The notes under the pieces were generated by a model. The model saw only the letters and a list, made by a program, of their open reading frames with translations. It searched no databases and was not told the DNA's origin. A program made the translations under genes and the position numbers. From Amphiura filiformis (Eukaryota; Echinodermata; Ophiuroidea; Amphilepidida; Amphiuridae), in assembly GCF_039555335.1 (NCBI RefSeq), contig NC_092636.1:465501-529500 (forward strand): a stretch of 64,000 bases of DNA, in the 5' to 3' direction. Of this stretch, positions 36,055 through 46,900 are shown in pieces. Each line of letters opens with the position of its first letter. Positions within the stretch are counted from its first letter, which is position 1.

Positions 36055-37060
36055 GAGTCAAAAAGAAGTAAACTCATGTTTGAGGGGCTGTAACTCAAGA
36101 TCTGCAAGGAATCTGCTAAAAATGAAAATACTACTGGAAAGAGCAAATTCTACACGTCTACATAAAAAAGGAATTGTTGCAATTGCAGACAGCAAACTTG
36201 AGTTATACTCATTTGAATACAACCACCCATTTTTGTAGCTGCACACGGTTTCACTTCCCAAGTAGGGGCATACCTGTTATATTGATTGGTAAGGCGCGAT
36301 ATTCAAATGCAAATAAAGTTATGTGGCAGGTGTGGTTTCGATCAATAATTCCTACATGTTAAAGGGCTCTTTTCAATATGAATTTTACCTCATTGCACTA
36401 CATTATAATAAAACGGGCCAAATGACAACATGGCACCACAATTTACCGCACGGGAGCGCACGTTTCTGTCGACGAAGTATCATGAAACTAAGACATGAAG
36501 AGTCCCACTGAAGTTCAGCGTCTTTTTCGTCTCCAATTTCCTACAGTTAACCGGGTTTCATGTAAGGTAGCAGTATATAAAAATGTGAACAAGCTCAATG
36601 TGCATGGGACACTAAGGAACAGACAGCCGGAAGCTTCAGGCAGTCCACGAACTGCTAGATCACAAGTGACCATTGCTAGAGTTAGACATGCGTTACAGCA
36701 CGACCAAAGATCAGCTCAATCCTTTACCCAACATTCCCCAATCAAGCTTCTGCTGGATCGTTCGTAAAGACTTGAATTGGTATCCCTACAAACTATAGTA
36801 CCGTAATGGACTTTGTTGAATATTAATTAAAAGCAAAAGTTGTCTTTTCAACAATAAATCCTGTTAGCACTTTGCTGATTCGTCGAGATTGAAATGGATG
36901 AAAATCAATCAGCCGTGTGCAGCTACAAAAATGGGTGGTTGTATTCAAATGAGTATAACTTTAGTTTGCTATGAGCAATTTCAACAATTCTTTTTTTATT
37001 TAGACGTATAGAATTTGCTCTTTCCAGTGGTAATTTTATTTTTAGCAGATTCTTTAGCCG
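36055..37060 (+). mobile_element. Tc1/mariner-type fragment with long inverted repeats
   Basis: Inverted arms of about 150-170 bp (36115-36250 and 36890-37060) share GCTAAAAATGAAAATACTAC, GGAAAGAGCAAATTCTA, CATTTGAATACAACCACCCA and TTTTGTAGCTGCACACGG. The left end continues outward to GGCTGAGTCAAAAAGAAGTA. Between the arms lies a transposase-type helix-turn-helix remnant. The right terminus is lost. Nested in the Penelope element. Confidence 0.75.
36430..36767 (+). pseudogene. DUF4817-like HTH of a mariner-family transposase
   Basis: Frames read MKSPTEVQRLFRLQFPTVN, then GTLRNRQPEASGSPRTARSQ and IARVRHALQHDQRSAQS. This fits the family pattern of xFRxxFP, SGRPxTAR and VRxAL...RSxRR found in DUF4817 helix-turn-helix domains of Tc1/mariner-like transposases. 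The catalytic DDE domain is absent. It is short and frameshifted. Confidence 0.7.
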
Positions 37061-37495
37061 GCTCGTGGAATGGAACAATCCATCTTTCACCTCGTGATTA
37101 TATTTTGACCATCACACTCATAGACAGTTAATATTTGTATAATATATACCCTTTTGTGTCCTCCCAGCACAATAGTGTTATGATTGCAGACCAGTTCATC
37201 TCCACTTTTTAATCCCTTGATTTTTGGTTTCTGAACAAAAGAGAAACCAAAACTAATGATTTAAAATGAGGGAGTGGACTGGATTTAGATCCAGTTTGGG
37301 ACAACCTACTCATACCCAAGACCACCAGGGGGACGAGGACAACACCTTTGACGTCATCTTCTTCTAGTGTGACGTCATCGAAGGTTGTCAACAAGCCATA
37401 AATCTGATATCAGAGCCATAACATCTGGCTAGCGCTGTCGGTAAGCGATCAAATTTTAATTATGAGTAGTGTTGAAGTCAAAACATTCTTCTAAT

Positions 37496-38050
37496 AGTAA
37501 TTATGTTACTTATTATTGCTATCTACTGAAGGCAGCAATAAGCCCAATCGGCATTGGAAGTTTGCAATGCATTGTAGGACAGTTTTTGCAATTTTAGGAC
37601 ACTTTGTCCTTTGACCTTTCAGAAAATTCAGAAATATTGGGTTTTTGTACGTACACAAATATAATTTAAAATGTTTTACAATATTTAAAACAAATATAAA
37701 AAATATTAGTGTTTTATAATTAATTATTTGGTATTTTTAATGATCAAAATTGTGACAATAATTTAAGAAAATTAATAATAATTACGTAAATTTTCTCGAT
37801 ATGTCAGAGGTCAAACTGTCCTAAAACTGCTTTCAAAAACCGGAAGTTAGAATGGCGATTGGGCTTATTATGAAACTTATTATTACTATCTACAAAGACA
37901 GCAATTATGTAACTTATTATTGCTGTCTACTGAAGACAGTAATTATTTAAATTATTATTGCTATCTACTAAAGACAGCAATTATGTAATTTATTGTTGCT
38001 ATCTACTGAAGAGAGCAATTACGTAATTTATTATTGCTGTCTATTGCTGC
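37496..38050. repeat. 38-bp hairpin minisatellite, block 3 (interrupted)
   Basis: The repeat resumes after the Penelope insertion at 37496-37540, is cut by a TA-MITE (37541-37865), and resumes at 37868-38050 with units such as TATTGCTGTCTACTGAAGAC. Same orientation as blocks 1 and 2. Confidence 0.85.
37541..37865. mobile_element. TA-flanked MITE inside the minisatellite
   Basis: Ends AGCCCAATCGGCATTGGAAG and AGAATGGCGATTGGGCT are inverted, with TA on both sides (37539-37540 and 37866-37867). Inner pair AGGACAGTTTTTGCAATTTTA / CTAAAACTGC is partly mirrored. The TA duplication points to the Tc1/mariner group. Confidence 0.78.
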
Positions 38051-38052
38051 AT

Positions 38053-38950
38053 GCTCCACAAGTTGACAGTCTGTAACACCCACTTCCAGCATAAAGCATG
38101 TAGAAAGGTAACATGGACTTCACCTTGTCGGAAATACAAAAATATGATTGACTTCATCATAACTCAACAGGAAAACCTATAAGTACCATCCAGAATTGCC
38201 GATCATACTGCTAAGCTGCATGATGTGGGCTCAGATCAAAATCTAGTGATCACTAAAGTGGTGTCAGCACCAGTCAGAACCAAACGCCTGAAAACTGAAC
38301 TCCAAAAAGCTATGACAGCAGTAGACTTATCAACCCTCTGATTGCAGAAGAGTTCAGAGCCAAGATTGGTGGTATACTTTTGAACCCCTGCCTCAACTGG
38401 AGGATACTGACAGGGGCGTAGCCAGCTTTCTTGGTCAGGGGGGGGCAAAATAAAAATTTTGGGGCACAGACGAAAAATATTGCAGTTGCATCATACAATA
38501 CATAGAGAATGTGTGTCTTCGAGCTTCCCGAAAAGGGCCTTATAGGGATGATGTGCGCGCGTAGCGCAAAACAAATGGTATTTTACACTATTTTCGCCCA
38601 TTATCCGGCTTAAAAGGGGGCTTCATTGTTACAATGTGCGCGCGTAGCGCGGAAAAATTTGTATTTTACACTATTTTGGCCCTGAATTTTGGTAGAAAAG
38701 GGGCTCCTTGCCCTTTTTCTTTTCCTTTGCCCTCTTGATTTTCTCTTTCATTTTTTTGTCCGGGGGGCACTTTTTCTTTCATTTTTTGTCAGGGGCACCC
38801 CCCCCCTGGCTACGCTACTGGATACTGATGTAGAAGACCTAAGTTACAAACAAAATTACTGAAGAATCAGCTAATATTAGGAGGGCTCACCAAGTGAAGG
38901 GATTGCCCGAAGAAGTCGCGAAAATGTGCCACTTCAGAAGAAAAGCCAGA
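38053..38950 (+). pseudogene. LINE endonuclease C-terminal scrap split by a MITE
   Basis: Reads ERSTWTSPCRKYKNMIDFII, then IADHTAKLHDVGSDQNLVIT. This matches the end of LINE APE endonucleases (MIDFI...DHxL: here SDQNL, with the catalytic His replaced by Gln). A stop follows and the rest is unreadable. The hAT MITE at 38411 interrupts it. Confidence 0.7.
38411..38820. mobile_element. hAT MITE, 8-bp TSD GATACTGA
   Basis: A 410-bp element with inverted ends CAGGGGCGTAGCCAG and CTGGCTACGCTACTG and a perfect 8-bp duplication GATACTGA (38403-38410 and 38821-38828). Both the CAG start and the TSD are diagnostic of hAT. Internal repeat GTGCGCGCGTAGCGC occurs twice. Fragments with the CTGGCTACACCACTG end occur near 44270, 44400 and 62640. 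Confidence 0.9.
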
Positions 38951-38964
38951 GTCTTGATGTTAAT

Positions 38965-39145
38965 TTGATTGCTATCTACTGAATACTAAGCAATTATGTA
39001 ACTTATTATTGCTGTCTACTGAAGACAGCAATTATATAACTTATTACTGCTATCTACTGAAGACAGTAATTATGTAATTTATTATTGCTTTCTACTGAAG
39101 GCAGCAATTATGTAATTTATTATTGCTATTAGACAGTAATTATGA
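38965..39145. repeat. 38-bp hairpin minisatellite, block 4
   Basis: About five units in the same orientation, beginning ATTGCTATCTACTGAATACT and ending at GCTATTAGACAGTAATTATG. This is the last remnant of the interrupted array. Confidence 0.82.
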
Positions 39146-39189
39146 CCTTTTTTATACTTTTTCATTAAATGTTAAAAGTAGCCCGACCG

Positions 39190-39435
39190 TCCCAGACGCG
39201 TACGCAGGGGGTGCGGCCCCCTCAAATTTGGAAAAGTATACAAAAAGTCTCAACATTTCAGAATTTGCAAGCGTAGCGAATAAAAAATCAGGTTTTTTAC
39301 GCATTTTGGGACCAAAAAGGTCCCAATTTCGGGAAGAAAGTCCACTTTTCACAAATCCCCCCCCCCTGGAAAAAAGTCTATTTTTTCAAAATCAGCACCC
39401 GGCCCCAAATGAAATCCTGCGTACGGGCCGTGAGT
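39190..39435. mobile_element. MITE-like element with ACGCGTACGCAGG / CCTGCGTACGGGC ends
   Basis: Partial inverted ends CGTACGCAGGGGG and AAATCCTGCGTACGGGCC. The interior GCAAGCGTAGCGAATAAAAA and GGGACCAAAAAGGTCCC match the repeat at 16150. No TSD fixed. Confidence 0.55.
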
Positions 39436-40630
39436 GGCCCGACCTAAGTTGCCCCAAAAAAGTGGAACAACTTTGGTCAGCGTATTACATTAATCCATGA
39501 AAAAAAATTGGAAAAAATTATCTCCGCTGTATATGGGAAAGTTGTTACATTGCAGGCGTTAACATGTGGGTGATTGCATGGGATGATCCCTCCTATCAAA
39601 ATATTTGGTGATTTATCCACCCACCCCACCCCCATCTACGCATATGCTACATGATGTCGAATATCATACGCCCTCGTTCGACCGTTGCCCAGCAAAAAAA
39701 CAAACAAATACAAGACGACAATGTAACAAAAGATGAATAAAGAAAGTACTTAAGAAATCGTTGAGTACACATACAGGCAAACTTTAATAGCTCCCCTGGG
39801 TTAAAATTATTGGCAGTTGGCACAAGTAAAATGATAGAAGTAAGGAACTAATTTGGAGAGCTTAATAATTAATATTCCGGGTAATATTCATCCCACCAAT
39901 TCATAATGTTGTTCACCATCTCGATGTATCCTAGGCCCGGATCCTAGGCAAGCAAATAAACCCTAAATGGGTGTTTCTGCACACAGGTTTACGTCAACAT
40001 GTCTGACAAGTGATGTCGTTAGCCTAAATATGCAAAGAGCAGCTTTGTATTAAAACACTTGTGACGCATTCATGTCCAATACACTCTCCTAAGCATATCG
40101 ATTTTTTTTCCGAAGAAGTAAAAATAACATCTTCTTTCAAGTTCTTTGGTGGGTGGTATGGACTAAACACACACACTTCCGGTAGTATCTTGGCCATAAA
40201 AACCAATGGTTTTGAGAAACATTGAGCAACTTTTCAATTATTTGACCCGCGATTAGGGCTGAAATTGTTGGCAATTTCGCCCAAACATATGGATGATCTA
40301 GGTTTCAACTGGCAGTGGTACTGAATCGAAGTCATGAAGTGTTGCAATCTGTCACGAGTTTGCTAACTGCATACCATTATTGACACCCGGGATTGACACG
40401 AAGCAAGCAATTCGATAAATTGATCGATCTTGGTCGATAATTATCCGCAGGTGGCCAGGTAGAATTACTGAAACATTAATTATCAATTTCATCATCGTTG
40501 AAGAGGAAAGACTGACACTGACTGGCAACTGACGTACTTAAGGACTCTGTTATGAATCTTCGTAAATAGATATCAATCACCAAATTCAAAATGGTTATCT
40601 GTATGAGATGATTTGATAAACGGACTGCAT

Positions 40631-40637
40631 TATAAAA
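40631..40637 (+). promoter_or_regulatory. Candidate TATA box of the TMEM26-like gene
   Basis: TATAAAA lies 107 bp upstream of the start codon in an otherwise mixed-sequence upstream region. The spacing allows a transcription start near 40660 and a short 5' UTR. No experimental support is available. Confidence 0.4.
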
Positions 40638-40743
40638 CGCGCATATACAGTATGGACCCTTACATGTATCTTTCATTATGAGATATTGTAATGATCAGAT
40701 TTATAAAGCAAATTGAAACTTTCGAAAGAAATACTACAACACG

Positions 40744-40952
40744 ATGATGACGAAAGCAGGAATAAATGTCGGTCGTGTCCTCAAAGCGCTGACAACACGA
40801 TTACTTTTTGCTGCTCATGCCATATTTTGCATTTGGCAAGTAGTTATTATAAAAGCCGATGAATCATACTGGTTAATGGCGGTGACTTTATTGTGCATGT
40901 TCATAGAGGGAATTTACACTGTGGTGAAGAGGAAGGGCGAAGAATCGAAGTG
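40744..40952 (+). CDS. TMEM26-like exon 1
   Basis: Encodes the first two membrane segments: LKALTTRLLFAAHAIFCIWQ and SYWLMAVTLLCMFIEGIYTV, then KRKGEESK and two bases of Trp. Donor AAGTG/GTAAGTG, phase 2. The vertebrate counterpart also ends this exon region at the K-W junction. Confidence 0.9.
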
Positions 40953-43900
40953 GTAAGTGTTAGTGATGTTTCCATGGCAATAAGACGCTTCAGTAACAAA
41001 TTCGCTTTTAACAATGTTGAGATGCGTTCAAACAAAATGGACGTAGACCTATGTCTTATAATATACCAGCATACAGGCTGTATAAAATGTTTATGTAACT
41101 TTTACCAAATTCAACTTTACTCAAGTTTGTTTGAAACGCAGTTTATATACTTATTCACAAGCAACCATGTTTATTATGTCTAGAAATTTACAAAACAATC
41201 ATAATGATATTATGTAATTTTACATTATGTATGTTCCAAAATTCAAATATGCAAATCTAACTATAAACATGCTGTAAAGCAACTGAACGTCTCTTTTTAA
41301 TACACAAATCTAAATATTTGTAATTAAATCAAAAAAGCACGCGCATAAATGAAACGAAAGTAGCAATTTCTATACAGGAGTTTATTCATATTGAAAATTT
41401 CAACAAAATTAATAGAATAATTGTTATGCCCTTGTGCACATGCAGTTAAATTATAGCCTAATCCAATCAAAAAGATTACATTAGGCCCTACATTAGATTA
41501 TCGCAAACCATGAAAATCGTGACATAATTTGCAGTGAGTGCTGGCACATCATTGGGAGCTATTCTTAATTTAGTTTTGCGAAAGCAAGTGCAACTTTTAC
41601 TATTTTTTTGGTCGTTACTGAAGAATGGCCCCAAATCTTGCATGAAATTTGCAGTTATTGGTTAATTTTAAAAATAAACTGAGATGGTAAATGAATTTAA
41701 ATAATATTGAAAGTACAATCATGATTCGTGGCATTATTCTCTGGTTTCTTTCAAGGAAGTATTTTTTCAATATATCGATCTTTTTGTGAGTACACAGACA
41801 CAAACCATCAGATAGATAGCATTATTTTTCTTCAAACATTGACGTATAGATTTATCAAAGTACATCAATGTTTCTGTAAATTGATCATGCTACATACGTG
41901 TATCAATAGACCCATTTGAAAACGCAATATTTTACCAAAACTCCAATCTCCCTTCAAACGGGTTAATTTTGGTCTCAAATATGAAATAATAAGTTATCTT
42001 CTGTGTATAGTTAGGTAACAGGGGCAAGCAAATGACAGACATCTCTCCTTGCATAAAGTTCCTACAACAATTGACAGATACAAAAAATGAATGTAGAGTA
42101 GACCATGCAAGTACTCGAATGAATTTGCTGTTTCAGACAGGCAAACACAAAAAGGACAAACATGAGTACAATGATTCAGTAGCAGTCTGAGGTCTTGGCA
42201 AACATACCGGTCGTACATGCACTTCTCATAATATGAATCATGATTGTCGTGTGGATGGAGAAGGGGATCACAGTACAATAATAAATTATTAGGCCATTAA
42301 TATGTCTTTAGTTCGTGACGTTTTTTTCAAATGTGCGCTCCGTATAAATCCACGCCGAGTGATTGTTTTCTTCTTTTTCGTATTGTACTACAAATCGATC
42401 AAAGAAATAATGTTGCCATGGGGAAGAACCAAATACAGTACCGATTAAATTTTAAAAGCCCGTTTTGGGGGAAAATTTTGGAGAATTTGCTTGAGAAAAA
42501 GCTGGTTTGTGAAATTATCGATATCTTGATTACGGACGTTAATTTAGACATCTGAATACCTACATTATTTCTCAACATTCTGCCAATTGCCATTCCATTT
42601 CATTTTCACTTCAAATTGAAGCTAGTTTGGCAAAAAACGAGGTTTTTCTCCATCGGTTTCGTCCAAAATTTCAGCGCCGACATGCGTGTTTATTCTAAGA
42701 GCCATTATGCGGACGCAATTGTAATCACGTCATTGCGTCAAATTATAATTATATATCCCTTCGAGGACAATCAATTGCGTAAGCTGATGTGTGCCGAGAG
42801 GATAAACGTTAGACTTTGAATCTATTATGATTAAATTTTGTGGGTTCGAGTCCCCGTGTGGCTGAAATTTCGTTTTTTTTTCCTCTTTTCTCATTTTTAC
42901 TTCTGTCCTTCCCTGTTTTCTTTCTCCTTTTCTTTTTTCATTTCTTTTTCTTTTTCTTTCTCTCTTTCTTTCTTTTTTTATTCACTATTTCTTTATTCTT
43001 TCTTGCTCCTTTCTTTTATAGTTTTTGTATATTTGATTGATTCGCTGACTACAGTGATTGATTGTTTTCACTTTATATAATTCAAAAATTTGTAGGCCTG
43101 CTAAGGCTATCTTGTTGAATATTCCCAAATTCGATTTACAAATAATTGCATTGTGATGTTGTTGTTGATGTTATTTATTTATTTCATCAAAGATATCAAG
43201 GCTCTATAAATTTAATATCAACACATTTTCTAGACGGTGGCGTATCTTCACGGGGCGGGCATAGGGGCCAGAGAAAGTGCCCCCAATCGATTTATAATTT
43301 ATAAAATCCTCATGAAAATTGCCGAAAACGGCTTGTGCCCCCCGCATCACGAGCTCCCGGGCACGAGCTGAGCCAAGTTTCATGTCTTGACCGTGGATCG
43401 ATATTCTATTATAATTATTAAAGTAGGCTTATACCTCCCGGTACGCTTGTTCATTTTCTGCATGGCTGTTTCTGTTATGAACTTACGCCCCTCTGAAATC
43501 AAGCGCATGAAAAACCTTTCGGCTAACCTTAATTAAATTGTCAAATAAAATCAATTTCAAATGCTCCAATCAACATGTGCATGGACATTACATAAGGCGC
43601 GTGAAAGTCGATTCCGAGTTTATCGTTCCCCGCCCGCGTCACTTTTTGGACACCAAAAACACCCGCGTCAAATTTTCAAAAATGCCAAAATAATTCATTA
43701 TTTTCAAAGTATCAGTGTTTTCACCAGCTTTAGCAATTGGAAACATATATTTTTGTTTGTAAAACATATAAATTTATAACTTGGAACCAAAACCAGGCTC
43801 TTTTCTAACTTTTCTAGTCCCTACCCATATAAAAACATGTTTATAAATAACATGTATGAGTGTGGCTTTAAATCAACACGCACTTTAGGTCAACTAGCGG

Positions 43901-46900
43901 TCACCCGTCTTTCGCGGTCAGGGTCTTTCGCGGTTGGTAAATTGTGTACATTTTGTGTACATGTAAATGTTTTATTTAATGTGATTAATGGTATGAGAGG
44001 AGATGATCATTTAGAACTTAGAAGTATAATATTTAGTATCTTTTCCATATAAATCAATGGCTTGAAATTGCAATTAGATCATGTCTTGCCCTGTGGGATG
44101 CTGGTCGCTCTGATATTTAAGATTTTTATGCATTTGTTTCTACAGTACTTTTTAGCCCATTTTGGACAAATTTGTTGTACCTTTTAGCTCATTTTTTATC
44201 ATTTTCATCCAAGTTTGTCCCCCACCTTGAAATGTACCTTCTGCCCCCGCCTCCTGCAAAAGTCCTGGCTACATCACTGAGCAGATGAACACAATTTTAT
44301 TCACATCTCTTTGTCGTACTCTTTAGCCCATTTGTGACAATCCCCCCCCCCTTGAAATTTGCCTCGGCCCCCCCTCTCTCTCTCTCTGAAAAAGTCCTGG
44401 CTACACCACTGTGCAGCTGAAACAATTTTATTCACATTTCCTTACACTCTATTTCATATAAAGTTATGATCATACCTGATCATACATTATGCTGATAACA
44501 TTAAACATAGCACTACCACAAAGCAGAGTAGGCCTATTCATGGTGTGGTTTGGCAACCCTGATTAATTTGTCCTTCAAAAGTTTCACTTTAACTATAGGT
44601 TCTCCATAAGAACACAGAATACATGCTAATGTTGATCAATTAGTTGAATAAACAATAGATGTTAATTGAGTTTCTACTGTGTCATGTAATAGTTGCTTCT
44701 ACTGTGTCATGTAATAGTTGAGACTACAGGCATAATATCCTCACACCGATGACAGGATAGAAGGCCTAATTCAGGCTATGTCAACATTACATGTAGTGTA
44801 TTGTGTTGGCGTGAAAAGTTGTAGCATGCAGGTGCGCTGTCACTGCCTTTGCCCTGCCTTTGAAACTAATTAACATAATTTGACACCCTTAACGTAAACA
44901 AAAACAAAATTGGACGTTTTATTGGGGTGCGGACAACTTTACTCTACGCAACGCAAAAATTCGTTTTCCGAAATAATGTAAAACGTAGAAGTTTTTAGCC
45001 TTACCAATTCGCCAAACTCAGTAATTTATTATAGATAATGAAATCTGATGAAATAATGAAAAATGAAAAATGAAAAAGTCACCTCACCAACCTGGGAAAA
45101 AAAAGGGACGATAAACTCGATATTGACTTTCATGGGCCTAACATGTAACTTTAAGTTAGGTATATCTAAGAAAGATCTATATCGTTTGCAGAAGTTGCAA
45201 AATAAGTGTGCACGTTTAATATGTCTCAAACCAAAATTTGAGCATGTTACCCCTCTCTTGAACCAACTTCATTGGCTCCCCGTCAGTCAGTGAGAGGATT
45301 GTATACAAGACACTGCTTTATGTGTTTAAATCTCTGAATGGACTCTCTCCCAACTGCCTCACTGTGAAAAGATCATCCCAGAGCGCAACGAAGACCCGCT
45401 CGACAGATAGTATTCAGGGCCCGGGGGGGTACTCAGTACAAATGACCATACGGGGACGTGCCGCAAACATGGGTAGCATTTTCGGCCTTCTGGTATATCA
45501 ATGACCCCTTTTTCAAAGCCTATTTTGGTATATGAATGGGTCCTTTTTCAAAATTTTCTCAATTTTTTTCGGAAAACAGCCCAATTTTTCCTTAATCTAG
45601 CCAAAAATTTCAAAATTTTCCCAAAATTTTGGGAAAATTTGTAAAAACTAAGACAATTTTGGTTAAATTCGGCCGAAAATTTTGACTTTTGGTATATCAA
45701 TGGGTCCAAATTTCTTGAAAAATTGGTATATTTATGGGTCCACTTCCAAAATCTCAGCGGCACGTCCCTACCCAAACCAAACTTAAGTACCCCCCCCCCC
45801 CGGGATTCAGGGCCGTTCCTATGGACTTTGCTGCCCTAGGCAAATAAAAGCCTCTCACCAGTGCCGCCGACAAGGGAGGGTAACCGGGTGCGTTACCCAG
45901 TAAAAGCAAAGAAACGGGACCTCTGGGGCCCGTCAAAGTTAAAGAAAAGATACCTTGTAATTAAGGCATATTTTCTTTGCTTTACTATATGGGCCAACAA
46001 AAGTCTATTTTCTTGTTCATTAGGCCTAAGGTCTAAGGTATCTCTATCTTCTTTGCTTCTTACGGGCCCTCCGAGGCCTCTTTTTTTCTTTTATGGGTCC
46101 ATTAAGGTATCTTTTCTTTGCTTATTAAGCTTTTTTACATACTCACTAAGGTCTCTTTCCTTTCCTTTACGGGCCTATGGTATATTTTCTTTGCTTTTTA
46201 CGGGGCTACTACCACTACGGTATCTTTTCTTTGCCTTTACGGGTCCATTCTTCGCCAGCGTACGCAAAACAATCAACACATTTTGCGCAAAATTGTCGCA
46301 AAAGGTGGAAATTTACGTAATTTTGGTGGGTTTTTTTGCCTCAAAAGTGGGGGGGGGGGCAAAAGGGGATAGAAAAATATTTTGACCTGTCAAGAAATCT
46401 GTTCCCCCTATAATAATTCACCACCCTGAGGATACACAAAAACTCACCTGTACAAAAACACATGATATTTTGATTATAACATTCGTAGGGAAACACTCGT
46501 TCTCTACGTTTCCTTTACCTAGACATGAGGTAAAATGAGCATATATTTCAACGTGGAACGATACGTTTTAATGCTACGTTGAGTCCAAAATGAGAAATCG
46601 CAATGTCATTTTTTAAACGCAAAGTATCACACACATTTCAATGGATATCACGTTTAAATTTAGTCAACTTTTAACACATCGCTGTAGCTTTATTATAATG
46701 ATTTGTTAAAAACAAAAGGGATCATAATAATAATTAGACTTTCCTTCGTATGTTCATTATCCTTGACTGTCTTTAACATAATGTGAAATGGACAAATTTT
46801 GTGCATTTTCAACGATGTATCTACGTTCATTTCAAACGTAGAAAATCTTCAAAACTGGCTAAATACGTGACCTCGCTTTGTGTGGTTTTGAATAGATCAA

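Larger units (their letters stand above)
33347..37495 (+). mobile_element. Penelope-like retroelement inserted in the minisatellite
   Basis: Flanked by a 13-bp direct repeat AGTAATTATGTTA (33334-33346 and 37496-37508), which is minisatellite sequence. The two ends are inverted repeats of about 130 bp: GACTTCAACACTA, AATTTGATCGCTTACCG, GATGTTATGGCTCTGATA and TTATGGCTTGTTG recur in reverse at 37370-37490. Inside are a Penelope RT and a GIY-YIG endonuclease, then a nested Tc1/mariner-like fragment. Inverted or complex LTR-like flanks are characteristic of Penelope elements. Confidence 0.85.

Noticed and set aside
45861-46385. 174-residue open frame
   Set aside because: It is made of irregular CTTTGCTTTTACGG repeats, has no recognisable domain, and lies inside an intron.
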